This document shows positions 1 to 5,574 of a stretch of DNA of 6,374 bases, piece by piece. Made by a program: the position numbers and the translations under genes. How positions within the stretch are numbered: position 1 is the stretch's first letter; each line of letters begins with the position of its first letter. A model generated the notes under the pieces. It ran no database searches, was not told the DNA's origin, and was given only the letters and a program-made list of their open reading frames with translations. The stretch comes from CAVPEW01 sp050247895 (GTDB taxonomy: Bacteria; Actinomycetota; Acidimicrobiia; Acidimicrobiales; VFJN01): NCBI GenBank assembly GCA_050247895.1, contig JBFWTJ010000225.1, positions 1 to 6,374 on the forward strand. Direction: 5' to 3'.

Positions 1-589
1 TGTCGGCGTAGTAGCGGTCCACGCCGCCGTGCCAGTCCAGGTGGTCCTCGTGCAGCGAGGTGACCGCGACCACCGCCGGCGAGGACCACAGGTCGGTGGC
101 CTGGTAGCTCGACACCTCGACGATCCACAGCTCGGCGTCGTCGGGTGCGTCGGGGTGCCAGGGCGCGGCGCCGATGTTGCCGCCCACGGCCACCCGCACC
201 CCCAGGCCCCGGGCCAGGTGGCCGGCGACCGAGGTGGTGGTGCTCTTGCCCTTGGTGCCCGTGACCCCCACGACGCGCCCGGGCCCCACCTCCTCCAACC
301 AGAGCCCGAGCCCGCCGACCACGGCCAACCCCGCGGCCTCGAGGTCGACCACCTCGGGCCGGTACCGGGAGATCCCGGGCGACTTCACCACCACGTCGCA
401 GCGGGCCAGCCGGTCCAGGCCGCCGCCGGCCAGGGCCACCGCGCCCTCGGCCGCGCCCTCGTCGACCACCACGGCGGGCTCCACGCCGAGCGCGGCCAGG
501 CGGGCGCGCGTGGCCCGGCCCTCGACGCCCAGGCCCCAGAGGCCGACCCGGCGGCCCCGCAGGTCAGCCCAGCGCAGCGGCGAGGACAT
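1..589 (-). CDS. murD2: MurD2, UDP-MurNAc-L-alanine--L-glutamate ligase (N-terminal part, runs off the window)
   Basis: Cytoplasmic Mur ligase, here inferred to add L-glutamate to UDP-MurNAc-L-alanine using ATP, instead of the D-glutamate used by ordinary MurD. The 196 visible residues hold an N-terminal nucleotide-sugar-binding region with a glycine-rich VGLWGLGVEGRA at 15-26, the Mur-ligase P-loop GTKGKSTTT at 111-119, the EVSSYQ motif at 158-163 and HEDHLDWHG at 180-188. The rest of the central domain and the C-terminal amino-acid-binding domain lie outside the window; the family is usually about 440-470 residues. The ATG at 589 starts 26 nt before the end of murL, so the two are probably translationally coupled. 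The Mur-ligase family is certain from the motifs. The MurD2 rather than MurD assignment rests on the WG-x-G-x-EG N-terminus and above all on the adjoining murL. No stop interrupts the frame. Confidence 0.88.
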   Translation of the reverse strand, partial: MSSPLRWADLRGRRVGLWGLGVEGRATRARLAALGVEPAVVVDEGAAEGAVALAGGGLDRLARCDVVVKSPGISRYRPEVVDLEAAGLAVVGGLGLWLEEVGPGRVVGVTGTKGKSTTTSVAGHLARGLGVRVAVGGNIGAAPWHPDAPDDAELWIVEVSSYQATDLWSSPAVVAVTSLHEDHLDWHGGVDRYYAD

Positions 590-1931
590 CGGGGATGTGG
601 TGCGGGCTCAGCGGGCGGCCCAGCGGACCCGCGGCGTCGCGGGCCGCGGCGACCGCGGCGGGGCCCATCTCGGCCAGCAGGGCGCCCAGGACGGGGTTGC
701 CGGCCCGGTCGGCCCGGTCGGCGGCCAGGACCACCGCGGTGCGGCACTCGTCGACGTCGCCGACGCACTCGAACGGCTTGCGCTCGTCGCCCAGCCCGAC
801 CAGGGCCCGGAACGGGGCCAGCAGGGTCGGGTCGGCCAGCGGCTCGGTGCCGCCGAACAGGGCGACCAGCGCGGCGGCGGGCACGAACGGGCCGAGGATG
901 AGGTCGATGAAGCAGCACTTGTCGCAGCGGCCGCACCAGCGGTCGAGGCGGCGGGCGGGGTCCAGGTGGAAGGCCCGGTTGCAGCTGTGCACGACCGGGT
1001 GGAACCGCTGCAGGGCGGCGAAGCGCCGCGCCACCCACAGCTCGCTGAAGGGGCGGAGGAACGAGAAGTAGTCGACCGAGCCGCCCAGGGCACCGGCCAG
1101 GGCACGGCGGAACGCCTCCTCGAAGGCGTCGCCCTTGGACCACTGGTGGTTGACCACCTCGCCGTCGACGACCAGGTTGCCCTTCGACGCCGACCACTCG
1201 TTGGACATCACCACGGCGTCGCGCCCGTCGAGGACCGCGGCCAGCACCGCCACGGCGGAGAGGATCCCGGTGATGGGCACGTGCCCGTTGAACACCGCTG
1301 CGGGATCCGGCGGGCGCAGCACGAACGGGTCGATCTCCCGCTCGGCACGCACCACGGGCAGACCGGTGGCCTCGGCGGCCCGCTCGATGGCCGCGAACCG
1401 GTCGCCCCGGCGGTTGGCCACGAAGAGGGCGGCGTCGTTCGTGACCCGGGTGACCGCGTCGACGGTGACGAACGAGTCGATCCCCCCGCCGAAGGGCACC
1501 AGGGGCCGCTCGAGCGCGGGCCGGGCCGGCGCCGGGGCCCGGGCCGGCTCGTCCCGTCCCCCCACGATCTCCACGTCGTGCAGGGACAGCCCGTTGCGGT
1601 GGGCGAACTCGCCCAGCCCCGACCGGTAGAAGGAGTCGAGCAGGTCCCGGTCGCCCGGGCGCAGGACCGCGTCACCCAGCTCGATCGTCCGGGCCGCGCC
1701 GACCTTGTAGTAGGAGACGCCGGCCAGCAGGTGGACCAACCGGGCCGCCTCGAAGGCCTCCTCGGGCCACGACCGACCCGGGGCCACGACGACCAGCTCG
1801 GCGAGCTCCCGGTCGTCGAGCCGGTAGCGGCAGCGCAGGGTGCCCGCTCGCTCGTCGACGTCGAAGCCCAGGTAGGCGAACCGCTCGGCCCGGGCCGGGC
1901 GGGGAGGCGGGGGGGCGGCGGCGACGGACAA
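564..1931 (-). CDS. murL: MurL, UDP-MurNAc-L-alanyl-L-glutamate epimerase
   Basis: Inverts the terminal L-Glu of UDP-MurNAc-L-Ala-L-Glu to D-Glu, in an ATP-consuming reaction known for the Xanthomonas MurL family, so the cell can make peptidoglycan without free D-Glu. The 455-residue product matches the family in length and motifs: a PP-loop-like ATP site PFGGGIDSFVT at 146-156, GHVPITGILSA at 216-226, NEWSASKGN at 244-252, NHQWSKG at 261-267, FSFLRPFSELWVARRFA at 289-305, HPVVHSCNRAFH at 311-322 and the cysteine cluster RWCGRCDKCCF at 331-341. I chose the TTG at 1931: it lies 11 nt after the tauE stop and leaves an N-terminus of family-like length, and no ATG or GTG offers a better start. 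The first 15 residues are Ala/Pro-rich, with a C7 run on the coding strand. Its end overlaps murD2. The family call is strong; the exact start is less sure. Confidence 0.9.
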   Translation of the reverse strand: MSVAAAPPPPRPARAERFAYLGFDVDERAGTLRCRYRLDDRELAELVVVAPGRSWPEEAFEAARLVHLLAGVSYYKVGAARTIELGDAVLRPGDRDLLDSFYRSGLGEFAHRNGLSLHDVEIVGGRDEPARAPAPARPALERPLVPFGGGIDSFVTVDAVTRVTNDAALFVANRRGDRFAAIERAAEATGLPVVRAEREIDPFVLRPPDPAAVFNGHVPITGILSAVAVLAAVLDGRDAVVMSNEWSASKGNLVVDGEVVNHQWSKGDAFEEAFRRALAGALGGSVDYFSFLRPFSELWVARRFAALQRFHPVVHSCNRAFHLDPARRLDRWCGRCDKCCFIDLILGPFVPAAALVALFGGTEPLADPTLLAPFRALVGLGDERKPFECVGDVDECRTAVVLAADRADRAGNPVLGALLAEMGPAAVAAARDAAGPLGRPLSPHHIPDVLAAALG

Positions 1932-1939
1932 GGCCCCGC

Positions 1940-1945
1940 AGGCTA
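1940..1945 (-). promoter_or_regulatory. Possible internal -10 element before murL
   Basis: Read on the minus strand, TAGCCT at 1945-1940 begins at the tauE stop codon and lies 8 nt before the TTG start of murL. It is identical to the proposed -10 of the operon promoter, within a shared 12-mer (see 5080-5091). No -35 is recognisable 17 nt upstream. It might give murL and murD2 a separate, near-leaderless transcript, but TAG is simply the stop of tauE and chance is a serious alternative. Confidence 0.2.
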
Positions 1946-2737
1946 CCCGTGGCCCGTCGCACGGCCGCGGGCCGCGGTCAGCACCAGGCGGGCCGCGGCG
2001 AACACGAGCAGCACGCCGAACAGGACCCGTGAGATCCGCTCGTCGAGGTCCAGCGCGACCCGCGACGCGACCAAGGCCGACACCACCCCCGCGGCCCCGA
2101 CGATCGCCGCGGGCCGCAGCGCGGTGAGCTGGGTGCGCCGGTTTCGCAGGGTGCCGGCGACCGCGGTGGGCACGATGACGGCCAGGGAGGTTCCCTTGGC
2201 CAGGACGTGCGGCACGCCGAAGGCCAGGGTCAGGACGGGCACGATGATGATGCCGCCGCCCACCCCGAGCAGGCCGGCCAGGATCCCCGACGCCACCCCG
2301 AGCAGGACCAGGCCGGCCACGGTGGCCCCGGTCAGCTCGTGGCGCCCGGTGCCGTCGCCCTCGTCGAAGAACAGCTTGACCGCGGTGGCCAACATGGCCA
2401 GGGCGAACAGCCCCTGGAGCAGGGGCAGGCCGATGCGCACCAGGACGTGGGTGCCCACCACCGCCCCGGCCATGGCCCCCGCGGCGACGCACAGGGCGGC
2501 CGGCCAGTCGACCTCGCCGCCCGTGGCGTACCCGACCACGCCGGCCAGCGAGATCGGGATGATCGCGCTGAGCGAGGTGCCCGTGGCCAGCTTGTGGGAC
2601 ATGGCGGCGATCATCACCAGGCCGGGGACGATGACGATGCCCCCACCGACGCCGAACAGGCCCGAGGTGGCGCCGGCCAGCACGCCGACCGCCACCAGCC
2701 GGCCGGGACGGGTGGTGGCCACCGCCGGGGTGCGCAC
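1943..2737 (-). CDS. TauE/SafE-family (sulfite exporter-like) membrane permease
   Basis: Integral membrane protein of the TauE/SafE family, whose members are proposed to export sulfite, sulfoacetate or other small organic anions. The product is 264 residues and almost wholly hydrophobic, consistent with about eight membrane helices. It shows the family's internal duplication: GLFGVGGGIVIVP at 26-38 mirrors GLLGVGGGIIIVP at 155-167, and ATGTSL at 51-56 mirrors AKGTSL at 180-185. The chosen GTG at 2737 has a good Shine-Dalgarno (GGGAGG) 4 nt upstream. An in-frame GTG at 2752 overlaps the parA stop as GTGA and would add five residues, giving 269; it lacks a clear Shine-Dalgarno. The gene sits between parA and murL with 11-nt gaps, so it is very likely co-transcribed. 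No sulfur, taurine or sulfonate gene is visible, so the substrate cannot be named. Confidence 0.9.
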   Translation of the reverse strand: MRTPAVATTRPGRLVAVGVLAGATSGLFGVGGGIVIVPGLVMIAAMSHKLATGTSLSAIIPISLAGVVGYATGGEVDWPAALCVAAGAMAGAVVGTHVLVRIGLPLLQGLFALAMLATAVKLFFDEGDGTGRHELTGATVAGLVLLGVASGILAGLLGVGGGIIIVPVLTLAFGVPHVLAKGTSLAVIVPTAVAGTLRNRRTQLTALRPAAIVGAAGVVSALVASRVALDLDERISRVLFGVLLVFAAARLVLTAARGRATGHG

Positions 2738-2741
2738 GGGG

Positions 2742-2747
2742 CCTCCC
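2742..2747 (-). promoter_or_regulatory. Shine-Dalgarno of the TauE/SafE gene
   Basis: GGGAGG on the minus strand, 4 nt before the GTG at 2737 and within the 11 nt that follow the parA stop. It is the clearest ribosome binding site in the operon and favours the 2737 start over the GTGA-overlap start at 2752. The spacing is at the short end of normal. Confidence 0.55.
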
Positions 2748-2748
2748 G

Positions 2749-3501
2749 TCACGCCACGGTGGCGGGCCACAGCGCCTGGGCCACCTCGTCCCACAGGGCG
2801 CGGTACGCGGCTGCGGCCGCGGTGCGGGGGGCGAACAGGCCGACGGGCGCCCGCTCCACCCCCATCCGCTCGATGACCGCGGCCGCCGGGACGGCCGTGT
2901 CGAGCAGGTCGGGCCAGTCCCGGGCCAGCGCCTCGGCCAGGTCGCGGTGCAGCCGGCGGCGGCGGTCGACCATCGACAGGAGCGGCAGGACCCGGGGCGG
3001 GTCGTCCTGGCCCTCGAGGAAGGCGGTGAGCTGGTTGAGCGTGCGACTGGCCAGCGTGGCCGGGACCACCGGCACCAGCAGGGCGTCGGCCGCGCCGAAC
3101 ACGCTCTCGCTGGCCAGCGAGATGCTCGGCGGGCAGTCGAGCAGGGCCAGGTCGTACTGGTCGGCCAGGGGTTCGAGCAGGGCGGCGATCCGCTCGGCGG
3201 GCCGAGCCGTGGCGTCGAGGTGGAGGTCGAGGTGGCGCAGCGAGAAGTCGGCCGGGGCGACGTGGACCGAGGAGATCTCCGAACCCCGGACGTGGGCGGC
3301 CAGCTCCCCGCCCCCGACGAGCCGCTTGCTGCCGCCCCGGACCTTGGGCCGGACCCGGAAGAGGTAGGTGGCCGACCCCTGGGGGTCGAGGTCCCAGACC
3401 AGGACCCGGGTGCCGGCCCGGGACGCCTCGTAGGCGAGGTTGACCGCGGTGCTGGTCTTCCCGACGCCGCCCTTGATGCTGTAGGTGGCGACGATCCTCA
3501 C
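2749..3501 (-). CDS. ParA/MinD-family ATPase (orphan, Soj/McdA-like)
   Basis: P-loop ATPase of the ParA family. Members bind DNA nonspecifically as ATP dimers and form dynamic gradients that move plasmids, chromosome origins or protein cargos. The 250-residue product starts MRIVATYSIKGG. It carries the deviant Walker A KGGVGKTS at 10-17 with the signature lysine K10, the switch WDLDPQGSA at 36-44 and the Walker B-type LLDCPPS at 120-126. VPVVPATLASRTLNQL at 143-158 and an arginine-rich stretch around 180-186 also fit the family. The length is normal for a short Soj-type ParA without an N-terminal helix-turn-helix. The GTG start overlaps the CHAD gene's stop as GTGA, indicating tight translational coupling. 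No parB or parS-like cluster is seen here, so chromosome partitioning is not the obvious role. Positioning of a protein or polymer cargo is an inference from the CHAD partner. Confidence 0.92.
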   Translation of the reverse strand: MRIVATYSIKGGVGKTSTAVNLAYEASRAGTRVLVWDLDPQGSATYLFRVRPKVRGGSKRLVGGGELAAHVRGSEISSVHVAPADFSLRHLDLHLDATARPAERIAALLEPLADQYDLALLDCPPSISLASESVFGAADALLVPVVPATLASRTLNQLTAFLEGQDDPPRVLPLLSMVDRRRRLHRDLAEALARDWPDLLDTAVPAAAVIERMGVERAPVGLFAPRTAAAAAYRALWDEVAQALWPATVA

Positions 3502-5048
3502 GGGCGGGCCCGCCGTGCCAGCTCGTCGAGCAGCGCCCGGTTCCGCTTGGTGTCGTAGGCCGCGAAGCGGGCGTGGAAGTCGTCGCGGGCCTCCTGGCGC
3601 CGCCGGTCGAGCTCGCCGATCATCCGGCCCACGGCGAGCAGCACGTCGGCGTCGGCCCCGTCCCGCTCGTGGAGCTCGACGGCGAGGTCCCGCAGGGCGC
3701 CGAGCTGGACCTCGGCGTCCTGGTGGGCGCCCAGGTTGTCCTGGAGGTCCTTGAGCTGGGTCACGAACGCCTTGCGGGGCTTGGCCGGCAGGAGGCTCCC
3801 GAAGCACTCCAGGACGTAGCGCAGCTTCTTGGCGTCCTTGCGCAGGTCGTGGAGCGCCTCGGCCGGCGACCCGCGGTCGATGGCCCGGCCGTGCTCGAGC
3901 AGGGCCCGCTGGGCCCGGGCCACCCGGCGGGCCACCACCTCGCCGATGGGCGGATCGCCCTCGCCGGCGTGGACGTCGGGGTCGGTGAGCCAGTCGTCCC
4001 AGTCGCCCAGGAGCGCCTCGGTGGCCGGCGAGCGCAGCACGGTGGCCATCTCGGCCCGGGCCGCGGCGCGCCGGTCCTCCAGCGCGGCGAGCAGCGGGTC
4101 GGTGACCGACGGGTCGAGCTGGAGCGGGGCCACCGCCTCGTGCCACCCCAGCACGTAGACGTCGAGGTCGCGCGACGGGCCGGTGGCCACGCCGAGCTGG
4201 CCGAACCCGGTGCGGAACCTGTCCCGCACGTCGTCGGGCAGCACGCCCCGGCCCTGGGCCAGGACCGAGCGCGTCCGGCGGACGGCGACCCGCAGCTCGT
4301 GGAGGAACTCGGGGTCGAGGTCGGCCAGGGTGCCGGGGAGGTTGTCGACGACGGTGGCCAGCAGGTTGCGCAGCACGGCCCGGAAGGCGTCGAGCGCCCC
4401 GTCGGCCGGGTCGAGCGGGACGGTCGGCGAGCTGGTCCGGCCGGCGGCCGTGCGCCCGGTCGCGGCGAGGGCGACGTCGAGCACCTCGCGGTCGTCGGGA
4501 GCCACGCCCAGGCCCCGGAGGCGCCCGACGGTGCGGGCCAAGTCGTCGTCGTGCCCGACGACCGGGACGACCTGGGCGAACCAGGCCGGCAGGGGGGCCT
4601 CGGGCTGGTCGACGCAGCGCAGCTCGTCGTCGACCACGACCGTCACCACCGGCTTGGCCCGGCGGTCGCGGCGGCGGGCCTCGCGCCGCTGGGACCGCAC
4701 CACGATCATGGGCAGCAGGGCGCGCTCGGCCACCTGCGGGGCGAGCCGGGCCCGGAACGGCCCGGCGGGCAGGTCGGCCACGGTCCGGGGAGCCTCTCCG
4801 GACCAGGGCAGGACGGCCGGGGGCGAGCCGGACCCGGCCGCCAGGACCAGGTCGGCCCCGGTCCCCCGCCGGAGCTCGAGGCGCAGGCCGGCGCGGTGCA
4901 ACCGGCCGTCGAAGGTGTCGAGCAGGGTCCGGGTCGTCGCCACCGGCGCGTCGACCTCGAAGCCCCACGAGCCCAGGGCCTCGACGATCCGGTCGGCGGA
5001 GGCGTCCGTGGCGTCTGCGCTGTCTGCGGCGGTGAAGGAGTGCGGCAT
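3498..5048 (-). CDS. CYTH-like and CHAD domain protein (probable polyphosphate-binding protein)
   Basis: A 516-residue two-domain protein. The C-terminal CHAD domain (about 215-510) is an all-helical, positively charged fold known to bind inorganic polyphosphate. It shows both halves of the motif: HELRVAVRRTRS at 250-261 and HDLRKDAKKLRYVLECF at 400-416. The N-terminal region (about 20-195) has the length and strand pattern of a CYTH (triphosphate tunnel) domain, including TLLDTFDGRLHRAGLRLELR at 41-60. It lacks the ExExK strand that binds metal and triphosphate in active CYTH enzymes, so it may be non-catalytic. The ATG at 5048 is preceded directly by GAGGA, with poor spacing; a GGAG lies 12 nt upstream. 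It is the first gene of the minus-strand operon and overlaps parA by 4 nt. A role in polyphosphate binding, storage or granule targeting is inferred; no enzymatic activity can be assigned. Confidence 0.9.
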   Translation of the reverse strand: MPHSFTAADSADATDASADRIVEALGSWGFEVDAPVATTRTLLDTFDGRLHRAGLRLELRRGTGADLVLAAGSGSPPAVLPWSGEAPRTVADLPAGPFRARLAPQVAERALLPMIVVRSQRREARRRDRRAKPVVTVVVDDELRCVDQPEAPLPAWFAQVVPVVGHDDDLARTVGRLRGLGVAPDDREVLDVALAATGRTAAGRTSSPTVPLDPADGALDAFRAVLRNLLATVVDNLPGTLADLDPEFLHELRVAVRRTRSVLAQGRGVLPDDVRDRFRTGFGQLGVATGPSRDLDVYVLGWHEAVAPLQLDPSVTDPLLAALEDRRAAARAEMATVLRSPATEALLGDWDDWLTDPDVHAGEGDPPIGEVVARRVARAQRALLEHGRAIDRGSPAEALHDLRKDAKKLRYVLECFGSLLPAKPRKAFVTQLKDLQDNLGAHQDAEVQLGALRDLAVELHERDGADADVLLAVGRMIGELDRRRQEARDDFHARFAAYDTKRNRALLDELARRARP

Positions 5049-5080
5049 TCCTCGCTGACGCTCCGTCGGGCGGACGGTCC

Positions 5081-5109
5081 AGGCTACCCGTCGGCACGCA
5101 CCCCGTCGG
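5081..5109 (-). promoter_or_regulatory. Candidate promoter of the CYTH-CHAD/parA/tauE/murL/murD2 operon
   Basis: Read on the minus strand, TAGCCT at 5086-5081 fits the actinobacterial -10 pattern TAnnnT. CCGACG at 5109-5104, 17 nt upstream, keeps the GAC core of a sigma-70-type -35. Transcription would begin near 5074, giving a leader of about 25 nt before the ATG at 5048. This was predicted by eye only, and the -35 is weak. Confidence 0.45.
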
Positions 5110-5122
5110 AGGTCCGGGCCCG

Positions 5123-5139
5123 GGCCACGTAGCGTGGCC
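5123..5139. repeat. Perfect 7-bp inverted repeat in the divergent promoter region
   Basis: GGCCACG (5123-5129) and CGTGGCC (5133-5139) are exact reverse complements around a TAG centre. The dyad surrounds and overlaps the likely -10 of the NUDIX gene and one of its two possible start codons. It could be an operator for a dimeric repressor, or a chance palindrome in GC-rich DNA. Confidence 0.4.
5130..5135 (+). promoter_or_regulatory. Candidate -10 element for a leaderless NUDIX transcript
   Basis: TAGCGT fits TAnnnT and is followed by 7 nt and then the GTG at 5143. That is the spacing expected when transcription begins at the first base of the start codon, as is common for leaderless mRNAs in Actinobacteria. 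No convincing -35 is seen 17-18 nt upstream. If this is the -10, the alternative GTG at 5134 would lie within the promoter and could not be used. Confidence 0.4.
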
Positions 5140-5142
5140 GCC

Positions 5143-5559
5143 GTGATCGAGGCGGCCGGCGGTCTGGTGTGGCGCAGGACGCCGAAGGGCGCGCTGCGGG
5201 TCCTGCTCGTCCACCGCCCCCGCTACGACGACTGGTCCCTGCCCAAGGGCAAGCTCGAGGCCGGCGAGCGCCACCGCGACGCCGCGCTGCGGGAGGTGGC
5301 CGAGGAGACGGGCCTGCGCTGCGCCGTCGGCGAGGAGCTGGGCGAGGTCCGGTACCGGGACCGCAAGGGCCGGGCCAAGCGGGTGCGCTACTGGACCATG
5401 GAGCCGATCGGCCGGGGCAGGCTCCGGCCGGCCGACGGCGACGAGGTCGACGAGGTCCGCTGGTCGAGCGTGCCCCGGGCCCTGGCCACGCTCTCCTACG
5501 GCCACGACGCCGATCTCGTCCGGCAGCTGGCCCAGCACCTCGACGCCCGCCGCGGCTGA
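5143..5559 (+). CDS. NUDIX hydrolase, MutT1-like catalytic domain
   Basis: Small Mg-dependent hydrolase of nucleoside diphosphates linked to another moiety, 138 residues. The NUDIX box is complete at 36-58: G36, x5, E42, x7, then REVAEETGL at 50-58. The preceding HRPRYDDWSLPKGK at 24-37 closely resembles, from memory, the N-terminal half of mycobacterial MutT1, which acts on 8-oxo-GTP/dGTP and diadenosine polyphosphates. The C-terminal histidine-phosphatase domain of MutT1 is absent: the protein ends soon after the fold is complete. The substrate (oxidised nucleotides, ApnA or another) is therefore open. The GTG at 5143 is preferred because it sits 7 nt after a TAGCGT box; the in-frame GTG at 5134 would add three residues. 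It is divergent from the CYTH-CHAD operon, and mycobacterial mutT1 lies next to the polyphosphate kinase gene, which hints at a shared phosphate or nucleotide context. Confidence 0.88.
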   Translation: MIEAAGGLVWRRTPKGALRVLLVHRPRYDDWSLPKGKLEAGERHRDAALREVAEETGLRCAVGEELGEVRYRDRKGRAKRVRYWTMEPIGRGRLRPADGDEVDEVRWSSVPRALATLSYGHDADLVRQLAQHLDARRG

Positions 5560-5574
5560 GCGACCCGGCGGCCC

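Noticed and set aside
680..732. Tandem-looking GGTCGGCCC units within murL
   Set aside because: They encode the short ADRADRAG segment in a variable C-terminal region; there are too few and too imperfect copies for a functional repeat or CRISPR.
1963..1978. CCGCGG direct repeats near the end of tauE
   Set aside because: They lie in codons for Ala/Arg/Gly and are expected from base composition. No terminator-like T-run follows.
1932..2492. In-frame upstream extension of murL to 642 residues
   Set aside because: The extra part is antisense-free but lies wholly within tauE in another frame, is Arg/Gly-rich and matches nothing. The family-like sequence begins just after the TTG at 1931.
174..2876. 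Open frame of 900 codons on the plus strand
   Set aside because: It runs antisense to murL, tauE and the end of parA, and its product is low-complexity Arg/Pro/Gly/Ala with no family motifs. Long spurious frames are normal in DNA with such high GC.
2749..3501. Reading the ParA as part of a chromosome or plasmid partition locus
   Set aside because: There is no ParB, no parS-like 16-bp palindrome cluster, and no rnpA, gidB or replication gene in the window.
3573..5132. Plus-strand open frame of 519 codons opposite the CHAD gene
   Set aside because: The product is rich in Gly/Val/Gln repeats typical of antisense shadows, while the minus strand encodes recognisable CYTH and CHAD motifs over the same span.
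3502..5538. In-frame upstream extension of parA on the minus strand to about 929 residues
   Set aside because: The added residues are Arg/Pro-rich shadow of the CYTH-CHAD gene and the NUDIX gene. The ParA fold begins at the GTG at 3501, which makes a GTGA overlap with the preceding stop.
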